A stretch of 64,000 nt of DNA from Phormidium tenue FACHB-1052 (GCF_014696675.1 NZ_JACJQN010000018.1:1-64000), one strand, 5' to 3'; counted from the stretch's first letter, positions 1-9,900 are shown. Numbers and translations: made by a program. Notes: a model not told the origin generated them from the letters alone.

Positions 1-59
1 TGCTGTCGATGCAAGCCGAGATTAAAGCCTTGACCAACTATCACTGGTGGCCCGCTTGA
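1..59 (+). CDS. 3' end of an unidentified gene (partial)
   Basis: An open frame enters from the left edge and stops with TGA at 57-59, giving a tail that ends ...LTNYHWWPA. The rest of the gene lies outside the window, so the family cannot be named. It could also be a chance open frame, because only 18 codons are visible. Confidence 0.3.
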   Translation, partial: LSMQAEIKALTNYHWWPA

Positions 60-181
60 CTAGCCTAATTATTTCGGGGGTATGCTATTCGGATTTGGTA
101 TAAGTTAGCGATCGCAGACCGTTGAGCACAGGCTGAGCAGCTTCGGATGAAGGGGCATACCTTTAGAGATAGCTAAGCAGC

Positions 182-457
182 TTGGGGTTGAGCTTGGGCC
201 AAGTCCATAGTGATGTGTCGTTGTCGCTGGCTGAGAAACGCGATCGCACGGCTGATGACTGTATGTTGCTTCGTACGATCGAACATGAACGGCTTGAGGG
301 CGTTTGGCAGCGACTCTCTACGGAGGCTGAGGGCCGTACCGATATCGACAAGCTGGTTAAGCTCACCACGGCAATGCACTGCAATAGTGAGCTGAGACAG
401 CGCTTGCATGGCCTGGAGCAGTCGAAACAGGATTTAGCTGACTCAGAAGATAGCTGA
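182..457 (+). CDS. hypothetical protein, possibly a gene fragment
   Basis: An open frame of 91 codons with a TTG start and no clear ribosome binding site. The product is rich in charged residues, probably helical, with no motif I recognise. Directly after its stop another short frame (435-593) reads as a plausible acidic helical peptide, which suggests an older, longer gene broken by a frameshift. It sits in the AT-rich left accessory segment ahead of a small defence-type operon. I do not recognise a family, and a real product is uncertain. Confidence 0.3.
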   Translation: MGLSLGQVHSDVSLSLAEKRDRTADDCMLLRTIEHERLEGVWQRLSTEAEGRTDIDKLVKLTTAMHCNSELRQRLHGLEQSKQDLADSEDS

Positions 458-593
458 CTACGTGGATGAGTTTGTAGGGTATCTGGTGGGGAGACTATCT
501 CCCAGTGCCTTCCAAGAACTGCTCGAAATTATTGGTGATGAGGTGGGGGATGAGAACCTGCCTGCGATCGCTGTATCTGCTGAAGTGGTTTAG
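435..593 (+). pseudogene. possible continuation of the preceding broken ORF
   Basis: After the stop at 435-437 this frame reads through 51 codons to TAG at 591-593. It includes a leucine- and acid-rich tail with the segment FQELLEIIGDEVGDE. No start with a convincing ribosome binding site is present apart from GTG at 462. The position right behind the 182-457 frame, in a different frame, is what a single indel in one longer gene would give. No family is recognised. Confidence 0.22.
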
Positions 594-728
594 ATAGCCA
601 AAAGTTCATAGCTTTATGAATTTTTGTTGACATCGAGCATCATTAAAACTGTAAGATCATACTTTTAAGCCCTTTGCGTGTGCATATTGGATTAAGGACA
701 TAGAAAGCACTTAACCTTAAAGTTTATA

Positions 729-1262
729 ATGAATCATTTCCCTGAAGGTGCTTATCAAAGCATAAGGAAGGAATTATTTAGTTATGCGTACATTGAAGCA
801 ATTGCTACAGTAGTTGGCTATGAATGCAATATCAAAAAAGTCATCATGGATAATGCAGGCATAGATATATCAGTCGAAACGCCTGGTGAATTGAACAAAT
901 GCTTGTCACCAAAATTTGATGCACAGGTCAAATGCACCTCTAAAGAATGTATAAAAGACGGATGGGTTATTTTCAGCGGTTTACAGGCGTCAAATTATAA
1001 AAGATTAATTCACCCAAAGCCTTATTGCGAACAGTTGCTTATTGTTGTAATTGTACCAAGGGAAGTGGATAAGTGGATTGAAATATCCGATTACGGCTCA
1101 ATTGAAACGCTTATGAGAACTAGCGCTTTTTGGATTTCTCTTAAAGATGAACCTGACGCTGTTAATAATACAATCACAGTGAAGCTACCCATTTCCAACC
1201 GCCTAACACCAAGTTCATTGCGAGAATTAATGAGTAAAATTTCTCGAAAAGAAAAGCTATGA
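729..1262 (+). CDS. DUF4365 domain protein (predicted nuclease-like, defence-associated)
   Basis: The whole 177-aa protein matches the DUF4365 pattern. It has an N-terminal helix with AYIEAIATVVGY, then a D-x-G-I-D-I strand near residues 44-48 and a Q-V-K strand near 67-69. Further on come the conserved LLIVVIVP strand, an AFWISLK segment and a C-terminal LRELMSKI helix. DUF4365 has a restriction-endonuclase-like layout (D...QxK), and its members often occur beside defence genes; the exact target is not known. The ATG overlaps no upstream gene and has no strong Shine-Dalgarno. Its stop overlaps the next start by four bases (ATGA), so the two proteins are probably translated together and may form a two-component system. 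Confidence 0.75.
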   Translation: MNHFPEGAYQSIRKELFSYAYIEAIATVVGYECNIKKVIMDNAGIDISVETPGELNKCLSPKFDAQVKCTSKECIKDGWVIFSGLQASNYKRLIHPKPYCEQLLIVVIVPREVDKWIEISDYGSIETLMRTSAFWISLKDEPDAVNNTITVKLPISNRLTPSSLRELMSKISRKEKL

Positions 1263-2374
1263 AACTCCCGTCTGTAGATATAGACAGCCTTTTATATGTT
1301 GATCCTTCTTGTATACAGAAGTATCTAGAAAGCAATGGCTGGGCTGAAGTGAGCGAACTTAGGCGTCTCAATCAGTTGATTTATAAAAATAAAACCAAGA
1401 ACAATCAGGATGCCTTTCTTGCATTGCCGTTAGACAAGACCTCACCAGACTATACCTACAGAGTAAATGATTTAATTAATGTAATTGCTGTTGTTGAGAA
1501 AAGAGCTGAAGTTGAAGTTTTTGAGTCTATTAGATCTTCAGTTCAGCTTGCAATATCTGAAGAAAGAGAGTTTATAAATTTTAGCCTTAAATTTGAAAAT
1601 CCATTTCAGCGTGAAATATTGTCAAAGAAGTTGGGCAATTTACTAACTTCATTTCAAAGTTTAGTCGATGCTCTTGGTCAATATGCCAATGGAAATCCTA
1701 GTAGCTTAGGTCCTATTTCAACTAATGTTTTGGCTAAAGTGCAAATGTCAGTTATCACAACATATGAGGGATCATTCGGATTAAGATTTGCTTCCTCTGC
1801 CACTTCCGAACAGATTGAGATTTTAGAAAAGCCGCTCGTGCAGAGAACCCTTCAGGAGCTTTTAGATTTGTTATCCATAATGGATGATGATCAAAAACTA
1901 AAGGAAAAGCTAGTGCAACTTAGAAAGAGGTCAGCCTCGAATTTTAGAAAATTTTTAGTTTCTTTATCTGATTTGGATGTGGATAGCTCTTTGTCTTGGG
2001 GTTCGCCAGATACTGAATTGGGCGGAAACGTTTATTTTTCAAGAGTTGTGGTTACCAAAGCTTTATTAGCTGTCACGCGAACTATCCAAGAAACACCAGA
2101 TGAAATTGAGATTTTAGCTGAGTGGATTGGTGGAAATAAAAGAACAAAGAGATTTGAAGTACACGACATAGAAGGTGAAGAAACTTACTCTGGTTCTGTT
2201 GCCTCTGATGCCCTCAAGTATATTGAGCTAGCTACAATCAGCCAAATTTATAAGGTGAGGCTTTTAATAGAACCTTCGCTAAATGAAATAACTCAAGAGT
2301 TGACTAACAAGTATACTTTGATATTTCTTGGAAAACTGAATTCTAATGAAGAAGTAACTAATCTGACTAGATAG
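1259..2374 (+). CDS. conserved hypothetical partner of the DUF4365 protein
   Basis: A 371-aa protein starting at ATG 1259, overlapping the DUF4365 gene by four bases. The N-terminal part contains the segments AFLALPLDKTSPDY and RVNDLINVIAVVEKR. These resemble a widespread uncharacterised family with a short beta strand followed by a long helix, but I cannot name it. The middle is helical (residues about 75-240), and the C-terminal third is predicted mixed alpha/beta with VHDIEGEETYSGSV. There is no signal peptide or membrane segment. Strict coupling to the DUF4365 gene argues for a joint function, probably in defence (inference). Confidence 0.65.
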   Translation: MKLPSVDIDSLLYVDPSCIQKYLESNGWAEVSELRRLNQLIYKNKTKNNQDAFLALPLDKTSPDYTYRVNDLINVIAVVEKRAEVEVFESIRSSVQLAISEEREFINFSLKFENPFQREILSKKLGNLLTSFQSLVDALGQYANGNPSSLGPISTNVLAKVQMSVITTYEGSFGLRFASSATSEQIEILEKPLVQRTLQELLDLLSIMDDDQKLKEKLVQLRKRSASNFRKFLVSLSDLDVDSSLSWGSPDTELGGNVYFSRVVVTKALLAVTRTIQETPDEIEILAEWIGGNKRTKRFEVHDIEGEETYSGSVASDALKYIELATISQIYKVRLLIEPSLNEITQELTNKYTLIFLGKLNSNEEVTNLTR

Positions 2375-2561
2375 AAACTCCTAGGAGAATAGATTGAATT
2401 ATCCTTGTCATTTTTCCAAATTAAGCCCTAGTTTTATATGTAAGTAAAACTACTTAGCTTTTTTAAGCACTTTGTATTAAGTGAGGCTTATGCCAAGTCC
2501 GGCAAGAAGTTCGGTAGGCAATTGATAATTGTTAGTGGAAATCTAATAAGCTTGCTCTGAA

Positions 2562-3176
2562 ATGCATCAATATGTATTAGACACAGAATACGCAGTTCGT
2601 GGACTAATTGATTTAATTAGTGTTGAGGAGAAACGGCTTTCTCAACTTCAAAATAAATATCATGGACTCAGTAGCAAAGCAAAGTATCTTAATCAGCAAT
2701 TGATGGATGCACCGTTTAATGATAATGTAGTTTCTCTACAAGAGCAGGCAATAGCTATAGATTCACGTAGGACTCATGAAGAGTTAGCTAATCTACAAAA
2801 GCAAATTGTTGCAATACAGGCTTCAATCGATGTCAACTGTATTTCTATTGATGCTTTATGTAGCGCTGTTCTCCAAATTGCTAAACAAGGCATATCGATC
2901 GCATACACTCGTCTGAGTCAATGCCCTGATGGAAGAAATATAGGCACAGAAAAACTAAAGAATGTAATTTGGCAAGCTCGAAACCAATCCATGCATTATG
3001 AGGAAGGAAATTTTAAGCAGCCTGTAGTTGATTGCTTTGCCAATTTAGAAATTTCACTTGGAAATCAATTTTCTCTAAGCCTAAATATGTATAAAAATTT
3101 AGCTCACGATGTTATCAAGGAATTAGGTTGGAAAGATTACTCAGCATATGAGTCTGACTTGAAAAGCCTAACTTAA
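2562..3176 (+). CDS. coiled-coil protein with a HEPN-like RNQSMH motif
   Basis: A 204-aa protein with heptad-rich helices over about residues 15-100 (KRLSQLQNKY..., then ELANLQKQIVAIQASI). A C-terminal helical region carries ARNQSMHYEEG near residues 140-150. R-N-x4-type spacing (R, four residues, H) is the RNase signature of HEPN domains, so this may be a HEPN ribonuclease or toxin. No nucleotidyltransferase antitoxin is next to it. The start has no strong ribosome binding site. Its neighbour on the other strand also carries an R-N-Q-x2-H motif. The family is not recognised beyond this motif. Confidence 0.5.
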   Translation: MHQYVLDTEYAVRGLIDLISVEEKRLSQLQNKYHGLSSKAKYLNQQLMDAPFNDNVVSLQEQAIAIDSRRTHEELANLQKQIVAIQASIDVNCISIDALCSAVLQIAKQGISIAYTRLSQCPDGRNIGTEKLKNVIWQARNQSMHYEEGNFKQPVVDCFANLEISLGNQFSLSLNMYKNLAHDVIKELGWKDYSAYESDLKSLT

Positions 3177-3315
3177 ATTAATTTCCGAAGTGAGATTAGT
3201 GGTGACACAAGCTAATAATCATAGTACAACGTATTACTATCCGCTTGTGATGTTGCAAGGGTTAGCAGTTAGTTTTTTCAATCTAGGTTAATCAAGTTTT
3301 TTAGAAGGCTATTTT

Positions 3316-3975
3316 TCATTCTTCTGTGATAAGTATAGGTTCAGCCCAATCATCCTCATTAAGCCAGTCTGAAATAACCTCAGAGTCTAGCTCCTGTAGC
3401 ACTTTCATTAAGTGTTGAACTGTCTCAAGATAATGTTTTGTATTTTCGAACGCTAAATTATATGGACTAGGTTTTTCGCTTGAATCTTGCAGAATAAGGT
3501 CCCCATCAGAATTATGGGTTACTATGTCTAACTTACTTTGTTTGGCATGAACAAGCTGATTCCTTAGCTTAAATAAGTTTAAAAGGCTTTGCATTGGTTC
3601 ACGACCATAGTTCAATAGCTCCTGAGCCTCAGAAGCACTGAAATACTGTGTTGCGAGTCCCCACTTATCTTCTGTACTCATTTTCTTGTCAATGTGGTCG
3701 AATAACCTTTTCGATATCTTTCCCGCCTGTCGTTGCGAAAACAAGTATTTATTGATCAAGGCTTCTGCTGTCAGAGCAATAAAAATAATGTAGATTATAA
3801 CCTCATTGTATTCTTTCTTCCCTAGTTGGTGTCCCTCGAAGATAACATCTTCATCAGGTGGATGAGGTAGCGTTGAGACCTGTCTACTATAGCTCTGTGC
3901 GTTTTCATAACTTTGTTTGGCGATAGAGAAATATGTACTGACATGACTGTACTGCACGTAAAATTTATGCTTCAT
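3316..3975 (-). CDS. HEPN-like hypothetical protein
   Basis: A 219-aa protein, mostly helical. Residues around 66-78 (FIALTAEALINKY) form the first conserved helix typical of HEPN proteins. Near residue 140 the motif LRNQLVHAK gives R-x4-H, the usual catalytic pair of HEPN ribonucleases. No signal peptide or membrane anchor is clear, although residues 58-72 are hydrophobic. It is convergent with the 2562-3176 gene, with about 140 bases between the stops. The role is probably RNA cleavage in a toxin or abortive-infection setting (inference). No dedicated antitoxin is visible beside it. Confidence 0.55.
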   Translation of the reverse strand: MKHKFYVQYSHVSTYFSIAKQSYENAQSYSRQVSTLPHPPDEDVIFEGHQLGKKEYNEVIIYIIFIALTAEALINKYLFSQRQAGKISKRLFDHIDKKMSTEDKWGLATQYFSASEAQELLNYGREPMQSLLNLFKLRNQLVHAKQSKLDIVTHNSDGDLILQDSSEKPSPYNLAFENTKHYLETVQHLMKVLQELDSEVISDWLNEDDWAEPILITEE

Positions 3976-4339
3976 TACTTTGTCTACACCGACATCTAAA
4001 CTTTGTTAAGTATTCACCTACTTATTATTCCCTATAGCAAGACCACTTTACAAGAAATGTCTAAACTCAAACTGAGAGTTAGGTGGCATTTGTAGCACTG
4101 TTAAGTCTTAATGCCGTTGGCTAACTAAGGCTAATTTATACGATAGGTACGCTCTCTGATCGCGTAGGTTGGTTGAGACACGAAAATAACCACAGGCTTC
4201 AGCTAAGTAGTCATTACTCAGAGGTAACAGACGCAAGCTAACAATGCGGCATAACGTCCCCAACCAGCGGACACAGACGTTCTTCTCAACTTATTGATTT
4301 CTTGACTTTGTTCCGGTGCATTGGGATTTTTATCCGAAA
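3976..4339. other. gene-free stretch between HEPN-like gene and integrase remnant
   Basis: No open frame with coding character, no RNA gene and no strong hairpin is seen here. The 5' end holds the presumed promoter region of the 3316-3975 gene. The rest may be eroded sequence from the integrase remnant downstream. Confidence 0.4.
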
Positions 4340-5007
4340 TCAATCAACTACATCTCTAAATTGAGCTGCACTGAAAGCGGTATATCTAACCGTGTGCTGA
4401 ATTTGCTTATGCCCTAACCATTTCTGAATGACTCCAAGAGGGTATCCCTTCTCAACCATTAGGTAACCTCTGGTGTGTCATAAAACATGGGGGTGGCTTA
4501 GCTCCTTTGACAGGGCGATCGCAGCAGCAGCTTCAAAGACCTTAGATACAGCCTTACCGCTGATACCCTTCCCCCCATAGCCAGCAAAGATGAATGGGGC
4601 GGCTGGGTTATTCTCGCTTTACTTTCCTCAGTCCTCTAAACTCCTGACCATCGAGCGTGTGAGTGTTGGACTTTGAACCCTTTAGGCGGTGAATATAGAT
4701 TTCGCCCTGATCGAAGTTGACATCGACCCATCGCAGCAGCCCGATCTCTTCGCGGCGTAGACCGTGTCGATAGGCTATATAGATCATGAGCCAGTTGCGG
4801 TAGGCATGTTTGTCCTTGCCGCTTAACCGTGTTGAGTAGCTGGGTCAGCTCGCTCTCGAATAGGGGCTGACAATGCCCACCGTAGGGATAGGCTTTTCGT
4901 TTTTTGGCTAGCTCTGGAGCTGAGGTGCGATCGCCTTCGTCTGGCAGCTCTCCAAAGAGAATCTGCAAAAGTTTCGTTTTTGGTGATTGAAGCACTTCTC
5001 TGTACAT
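4340..5007 (-). pseudogene. decayed tyrosine recombinase (phage/plasmid-type integrase)
   Basis: The N-terminal frame (123 codons from 5007) begins like an integrase, ...LFESELTQLLNTV, and then shifts frame near 4820. The new frame continues YRHGLRREEIGLLRWVDVNF (box I Arg) and IYIHRLKGSKS (hairpin Lys), and then stops. Farther on, after another stop, HTRGYL and WLGHKQIQHTVRYT supply the remaining His, Arg and Tyr of the catalytic set. Stop codons and frameshifts separate these blocks, so the enzyme cannot be made. It marks an old integration event at the left side of the accessory region. The closest relatives are probably cyanobacterial XerC/D-type integrases. Confidence 0.8.
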
Positions 5008-5216
5008 CCCTCAAACTCCTATGGTGCGTGGCCGAAAACTTGAAAAGTTTTGAAAAGGGTCATAAACGGAACTTGAGCGGTTATACAAAACTTTTGAGCA
5101 TAATTGCTTTACAGGTGAAGATTTGATGTGGTTCGACGGTTACTGCCAATTTTTACCCTGATAGTTGGCTTTCTATAGGTATAGAGAGCTATGCAAGGCA
5201 GGGCGTTGAACGGCAT

Positions 5217-5552
5217 ATGGGAAAACATAACCGTCATTATTCGGATAATTCCTTTTGGAAGAAGATAAAGGCTGTTGCGGCCTCTGCGGGGAAAGGAATT
5301 ACAGAAAAGGTCTTAACCCTTTATTATTGCTTTTGCGACCGGGATACCCCAGCCTGGGCTAAAACTGTGATCGTTGGTGCCCTTGGGTATTTCATCCTTC
5401 CCCTAGATGCGATCCCAGACATTGCCCCAGTTGCCGGGTATACTGACGATTTTGGGGTAATTGCTTCTGCCTTTACTATGGTTGCGGTTCACATTAAGCA
5501 AGAACACGTCGATCAAGCTAAGGAAAAGCTCAAGATTTGGTTTCAGGCATAA
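5217..5552 (+). CDS. YkvA family (DUF1232) membrane protein
   Basis: A 111-aa protein with the YkvA hallmark: a hydrophobic segment near residues 50-70 reading VGALGYFILPLDAIPDIAPV, followed by GYTDDFGVI. The family is defined by this Y-x4-P-x-D-x-I-P-D core. It is thought to sit in the cytoplasmic membrane, with no established biochemical role. Homologues often appear next to toxin-antitoxin or mobile genes. A purine-poor leader precedes ATG 5217. It lies between the dead integrase and the long gene-poor stretch at the left edge of the putative element, and stands as a single-gene unit. Confidence 0.85.
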   Translation: MGKHNRHYSDNSFWKKIKAVAASAGKGITEKVLTLYYCFCDRDTPAWAKTVIVGALGYFILPLDAIPDIAPVAGYTDDFGVIASAFTMVAVHIKQEHVDQAKEKLKIWFQA

Positions 5553-5889
5553 CCATCAAAATGTGACGAAAGGACATTCTTGTGAGTCTGCTCTTAGACA
5601 TCGCTAGGTCACTCGTTTAACCGGAATTAGATAGTCGTGGGTGTTGAATAGCACTATTTAGATCAGGCTTGCCCCATATCTTGGTTAGCCAAGGCAATCT
5701 TGCAAACGGAATGGGTATTTGTTCGTCTAACGTGTTTCGGCAGACCAATGAGCTACGCGATCCTAGCTCTAAGACCGTATTGGCGATAATTTGAGCGCTC
5801 CATACGATTGACGCGACTGCGGCTGAAGAGTTTAAAGGCTTGTACCTCAGCGATTTAGATACTGAAGACTAACGATTAGCTAGTCGCGG

Positions 5890-6012
5890 TTATATGTAGA
5901 CATCGAAGCTGCCGTTGCCAAACAGTAGCGCATTACCCTTTTCACAGCTGCGAATACTCACCCAGCTGGTCGAGCCATCCAGTGCTTTTGCTTCTAGAAG
6001 GAGTTTGATAGC
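5890..6012 (-). pseudogene. short coding remnant resembling the moaE 3' end
   Basis: Read leftwards from just after an in-frame TAG, this frame gives LLLEAKALDGSTSWVSIRSC and then EKGNALLFGNG before TAA at 5890-5892. The block SWVSIRSCEKG parallels TWVSIGACEEG at the C-terminus of the MoaE gene at 42489. The DNA also aligns: about 35 of 47 positions between 5926-5970 and 42481-42526, with small gaps. It may be an attachment-site half, a displaced gene tail or a recombination scar. No start codon with a ribosome binding site is present. Confidence 0.4.
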
Positions 6013-6067
6013 GTGCTAGAGGCATGATACGGCTTTTCCCTAATTTTCGGCAAAGGGAGTGTAACTC

Positions 6068-6194
6068 ACTCAACATACTCAACAACCCACAGATAACACT
6101 GTGAAATGGTTATTGTTTGGCATTTTCGCAGTGTTGGGTACTACTCAACATCTACTCAACATCTACTCAACATCTACTCAACACTGCTCAACAT
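6068..6194. repeat. iteron-like ACTCAACA repeats, four in an 11-bp tandem
   Basis: ACTCAACA occurs at 6068, 6077, 6143, 6154, 6165 and 6176, and GCTCAACA at 6187. The four central copies form perfect 11-bp units (CTACTCAACAT), about one helical turn each, so a protein could bind them on one face. The reverse complement TGTTGAGYAG is the same 10-mer clustered inside the DUF3987 gene at 40.6 kb. There is no spacer variability, so it is not CRISPR. Confidence 0.7.
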
Positions 6195-6517
6195 ATTCAT
6201 GACAGCCATACTCTAGCTGTCTCAGGCGTTATCGGTGAGCCAGAGCGCCCTGCTTTTTTTATTCTCACTGTGTATACACGACACGGCATGGTGACCGCGC
6301 TTTGAGCCGGACAGGCGATCGCCGAATGCATTACCGGGTCCGCACCACACCTATCCTCAACCCCGTCAGAGCAATCGCTTTGCGCTAGCACTGTAATAGT
6401 GATTCTGGATATCCACTTAAGTTGCCTGCATTCTGCGGCAAAGTTCCGGTTGTTGCCCTTGGCCTTGGGAAAGCTAAGCAAGGACCATGGCGGCCTTGCC
6501 GTCTTATATGAAAACCT

Positions 6518-6928
6518 ATGCAGCTCAATCTATTGGTATTACCAGAGGGGCTCGATCGCACCCTAACCGATGCTCTTACCCTCTGTGCCCAACAATCAGA
6601 CCCTATTGACCTAACCTACTTAGACGATCGCATCCAGGCTCATCTCCAGCGAGCGCGCTTTGCGGCCCAGACTAACCCGATGGTAAATGTGGCCCTGGTA
6701 GAGGCGATCGCCGCCACCTACACCCATTTGCTCAGCCGCTGGTCTACTCTGACCGATCTAGCGACGCCCTGGCTGAAGGGGGCCATGCTCTACTTTGTCG
6801 AAACCGACGACGATGACCCCGACTTTGACTCACCCATTGGCTTTGAGGATGATGTAGAGGTGCTCAATGCGTGTCTACGTATGGCAGGGTTAGAAGAGCT
6901 TTGCCTAAGCCCAGAGGATTTTGATTAA
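6518..6928 (+). CDS. hypothetical acidic protein coupled to the SNF2 helicase
   Basis: A 136-aa acidic protein, first gene of the defence operon. Residues 30-100 look helical (IQAHLQRARFAAQ, VEAIAATYTHLLSRW), and the C-terminal part is very acidic, with an ETDDDDPDFDS stretch near residue 95. I know no named domain. Its TAA overlaps the ATG of the helicase (TAATG), so the two are co-translated, and it may be an accessory or regulatory subunit of that helicase. The base composition and codon use match the GC-rich helicase, not the AT-rich sequence to its left. Confidence 0.7.
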   Translation: MQLNLLVLPEGLDRTLTDALTLCAQQSDPIDLTYLDDRIQAHLQRARFAAQTNPMVNVALVEAIAATYTHLLSRWSTLTDLATPWLKGAMLYFVETDDDDPDFDSPIGFEDDVEVLNACLRMAGLEELCLSPEDFD

Positions 6929-9900
6929 TGGCATCCCCCTTGTCCATTGCTCCCGGAATGCGAGTGCTCTGTCGAGATGCAGAGTGGCTGGTGCAGCGGG
7001 TCGATGCCGCGAACGACGCGGGCACCCAGCACGCCGTGCAAGTCGTGGGGGTGGATGACCTGGTGAGGGGGCATCAGGCGGTGTTTCTCACCCAGCTTGA
7101 TCGCATCGAGCCGGTTGACCCCAGAAAGACCCAACTGGTCCCCGATGGCTCCAACGGCTTTCGCCGCGCCAAGTTGTTTCTAGAGGCTCAGCTGCGGCAG
7201 ATGCCTGCGGCCAGCGAGACGCCCGATTTGGATGGCCTGGGGGCCTTTGACCCCATGGCCTTTCAGCTCACCACGGTGCGGCGAGCCCTCGAACAGCTCC
7301 GTCCCCGGCTGCTGCTGGCGGATACGGTGGGCCTGGGTAAAACTATCCAGGTGGGCATGGTGCTGACGGAGCTAATGCGGCGGGGCCGAGCCGATCGCAT
7401 CCTGGTGCTGGCGAAAAAGTCGATGCTGACCCAGTTTCAGGCGGAGCTGTGGAATCGCTTTAACCTGCCCCTGGTGCGGCTCGACTCCCAGGGCATTGCC
7501 AAGCTGCGGCTCAAAATTCCTACTAACAAGAACCCCTTCGAGGTCTACCACCGTATCATCATCAGCATCGACACCCTGAAGGATGCCGGGCGCTACCGCC
7601 ACTTTTTAGAAGAAACTCGGTGGGATGTAGTGGTAATTGACGAAGCCCACAACGTAGCTGGGGCAAGCGTGCCAGAGAACCACCAGGCCCATCGCTTGGC
7701 CCGGCTGCTCTCTCGCCGCACTGACAGCATGCTGCTGACCACCGCCACCCCCCACAACGGCAAGCGCGAAACTTTTGGGCGGCTGATCTCCCTGCTTGAC
7801 CCCTCAGCCATTCCGGACCCCCGTTATCGGGAGTACGATGCTGACGATATCCGAGGCTTTTACCTGATGCGGTTCAAGGAGGATATTCGGGGGCAGATCG
7901 GCCAGCAGATGACCGATCGCATCGTTACCCCTCTGGCCCAGACCACCACCCAGGCCACCCAGGCAGAAGAAGCGGTCTACGGCGTGTTAGGGGAAATGCG
8001 TCAGGCGGCGAAGGAGGCAAAGGCTTTGGGCAAGGGAGCTGATTGGCGCAACCAGCGGCTGATCCAGTACGGCCTCTACAAGCAGTTTCTTTCTAGCCCA
8101 GAGTCCTGCGCAGGCACCGTCACCAAGCGACTCAACAGCCTGACGCAAAAAGATCCTCAGAACGCCGAGATTCCCTACCTGAAACAGTTGAGCACTGCTC
8201 TGAAGGGATTGGCTCTGACGGACTCATCACGGTTTAAGCTGCTGCTGGGCCAACTGGAAGCGATTGGTTGGACGGGCAAGGCCAACAGTCCGCGCATTCT
8301 GGTCTTTACGGAGTACGTGCCCACCCAGCAGGCGCTGGCCCTGGCGATCGCCGCCTATTTCAACCTCAAGCACAGCGAGAAATTTGAAGACCAGGCCAAG
8401 CAGGCGATCGCGTCCATCAATGGCGCTTGCCCCGACATTCACTTGATGGCGGCGGTGGAAGCCTTTGGCACCCAGTCGGCCCCGGTGCGGATCATGATTG
8501 CCACCGATGTCGCGTCTGAGGGCATCAACCTGCACCACCAGTGCCACCACGTCATCCATTACGACCTGCCCTGGTCGATCATTACCCTAATTCAGCGCAA
8601 TGGGCGGGTAGACCGCATCGGCCAAACCCACCAGCCCATCCTCCGCTACCTGATGGTGGAGACCGCCAACGGTTTGCTCAGCGGTGACTCCGCCATCTTT
8701 GGGCGGTTAATTGAAAAAGTCGAAGAGATCAACCGCAGCACTCGCTCTGGCGAAAGCCAACTGATGCTTTACGACCCCGAAAAAGAGGCCGAGTATATTG
8801 CTGAGCAGGGATTGCTAGCGGACGACCAAAACGTTCTGGAGAAACGCACCGGCACCGATGCCACCGTTGACGCTGAAGCCAACGCTCTGGAATCCATCAT
8901 CACCGCCGGTAACTTGAAAGACGACGATGACCTCTTGGCGATGCTTCTAGGCGGCAGAGAGGAGTCAGAAAACAAGGCGGGAGAAACGGGCCAAATTCCA
9001 CCCCCTTCACTCACCCATCTACCCATCTACCCACCTACCCATCCACCCACCCACTCCTCCCGCATCCGCTTCTACCGCGACATGGCCTTTCTCAAAGAAG
9101 CCTATGGACTATTGCGAGAGACCAAGCGTGACTACCCCAACCTGGAGGAGTCGGGCAAAATGGTCACCCTGACGGCCCCGGCAGATCTGAAGCGGCGACT
9201 AGGGTCGCCATCCCAAAAGGAGAGCGTGATTTTTGGCGCGACGGCTATCCCCGAAGAAGCCTGGCCCGCACATGATCAGTTTCGGCTGACAGAAGACGTA
9301 GAACGGGTGAAGCTGGCGATTACCGCCGCCCGCAATACCTCGGGCTACTGGTCGAAGGAACTATTGTGCAGCGAAACCCACCCGATCATGCAATGGCTGG
9401 TGGAGCGGCTGCTGATGGAGTTTGCCCGAGGCGAAGCGCCGATCATTACCTCTAAGCATCTAGCGGCGGGGGAGCTGGCCTTTTGCTTTATGGGTCAGGT
9501 GCCCTCGAAAGCAGGCACGCCGCTGGTGGTGGACGCCCATGCCGTGCGGATTTTGCCCAAGGGCAAGAGCGAAATTCTCAGCCTAGAGCAAACTCTCAGC
9601 GATGCTGAGTTTGGAACCCTGGCCAACATCAACCGCCCGGCGGAAACCCAATCGGCCCAGCTGCTGCTATCGGCGGCGGTGGATGCCAGCCTCAAACACC
9701 TAAAAGCCCTAGAGAAGGAGCGCCAGAGCCGCGTCATGCCCCTACTGCGCCAGGAAGAACGCCGGCTGCGCGACTGGCGACGCAAGCGGCAAGAGATCAT
9801 CGATCGCCGTCTGACTGATCTCGACTCCACTAGTGCCACTGCCAAACGACTGCGTCAGGAACGTGACGATATGGAGAAATACATCAAGGACCGCCAGCAG

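Larger units (their letters stand above)
5553..6517. other. 965-base gene-poor stretch at the left edge of the putative element
   Basis: No complete gene is seen. Within it are a short leftward coding remnant at 5890-6012, a cluster of TGTTGAGTAG-type repeats at 6068-6194, and a short acidic tail peptide ending at about 5872 on the plus strand. The last 300 bases lead into the defence operon and must hold its promoter, but I cannot point to a clear -35/-10 pair. Confidence 0.5.

Noticed and set aside
6141..6194. Tandem repeats as a possible CRISPR array
   Set aside because: Units are 11 bp with no spacers between them, and there are no cas genes; iteron-like repeats explain them.
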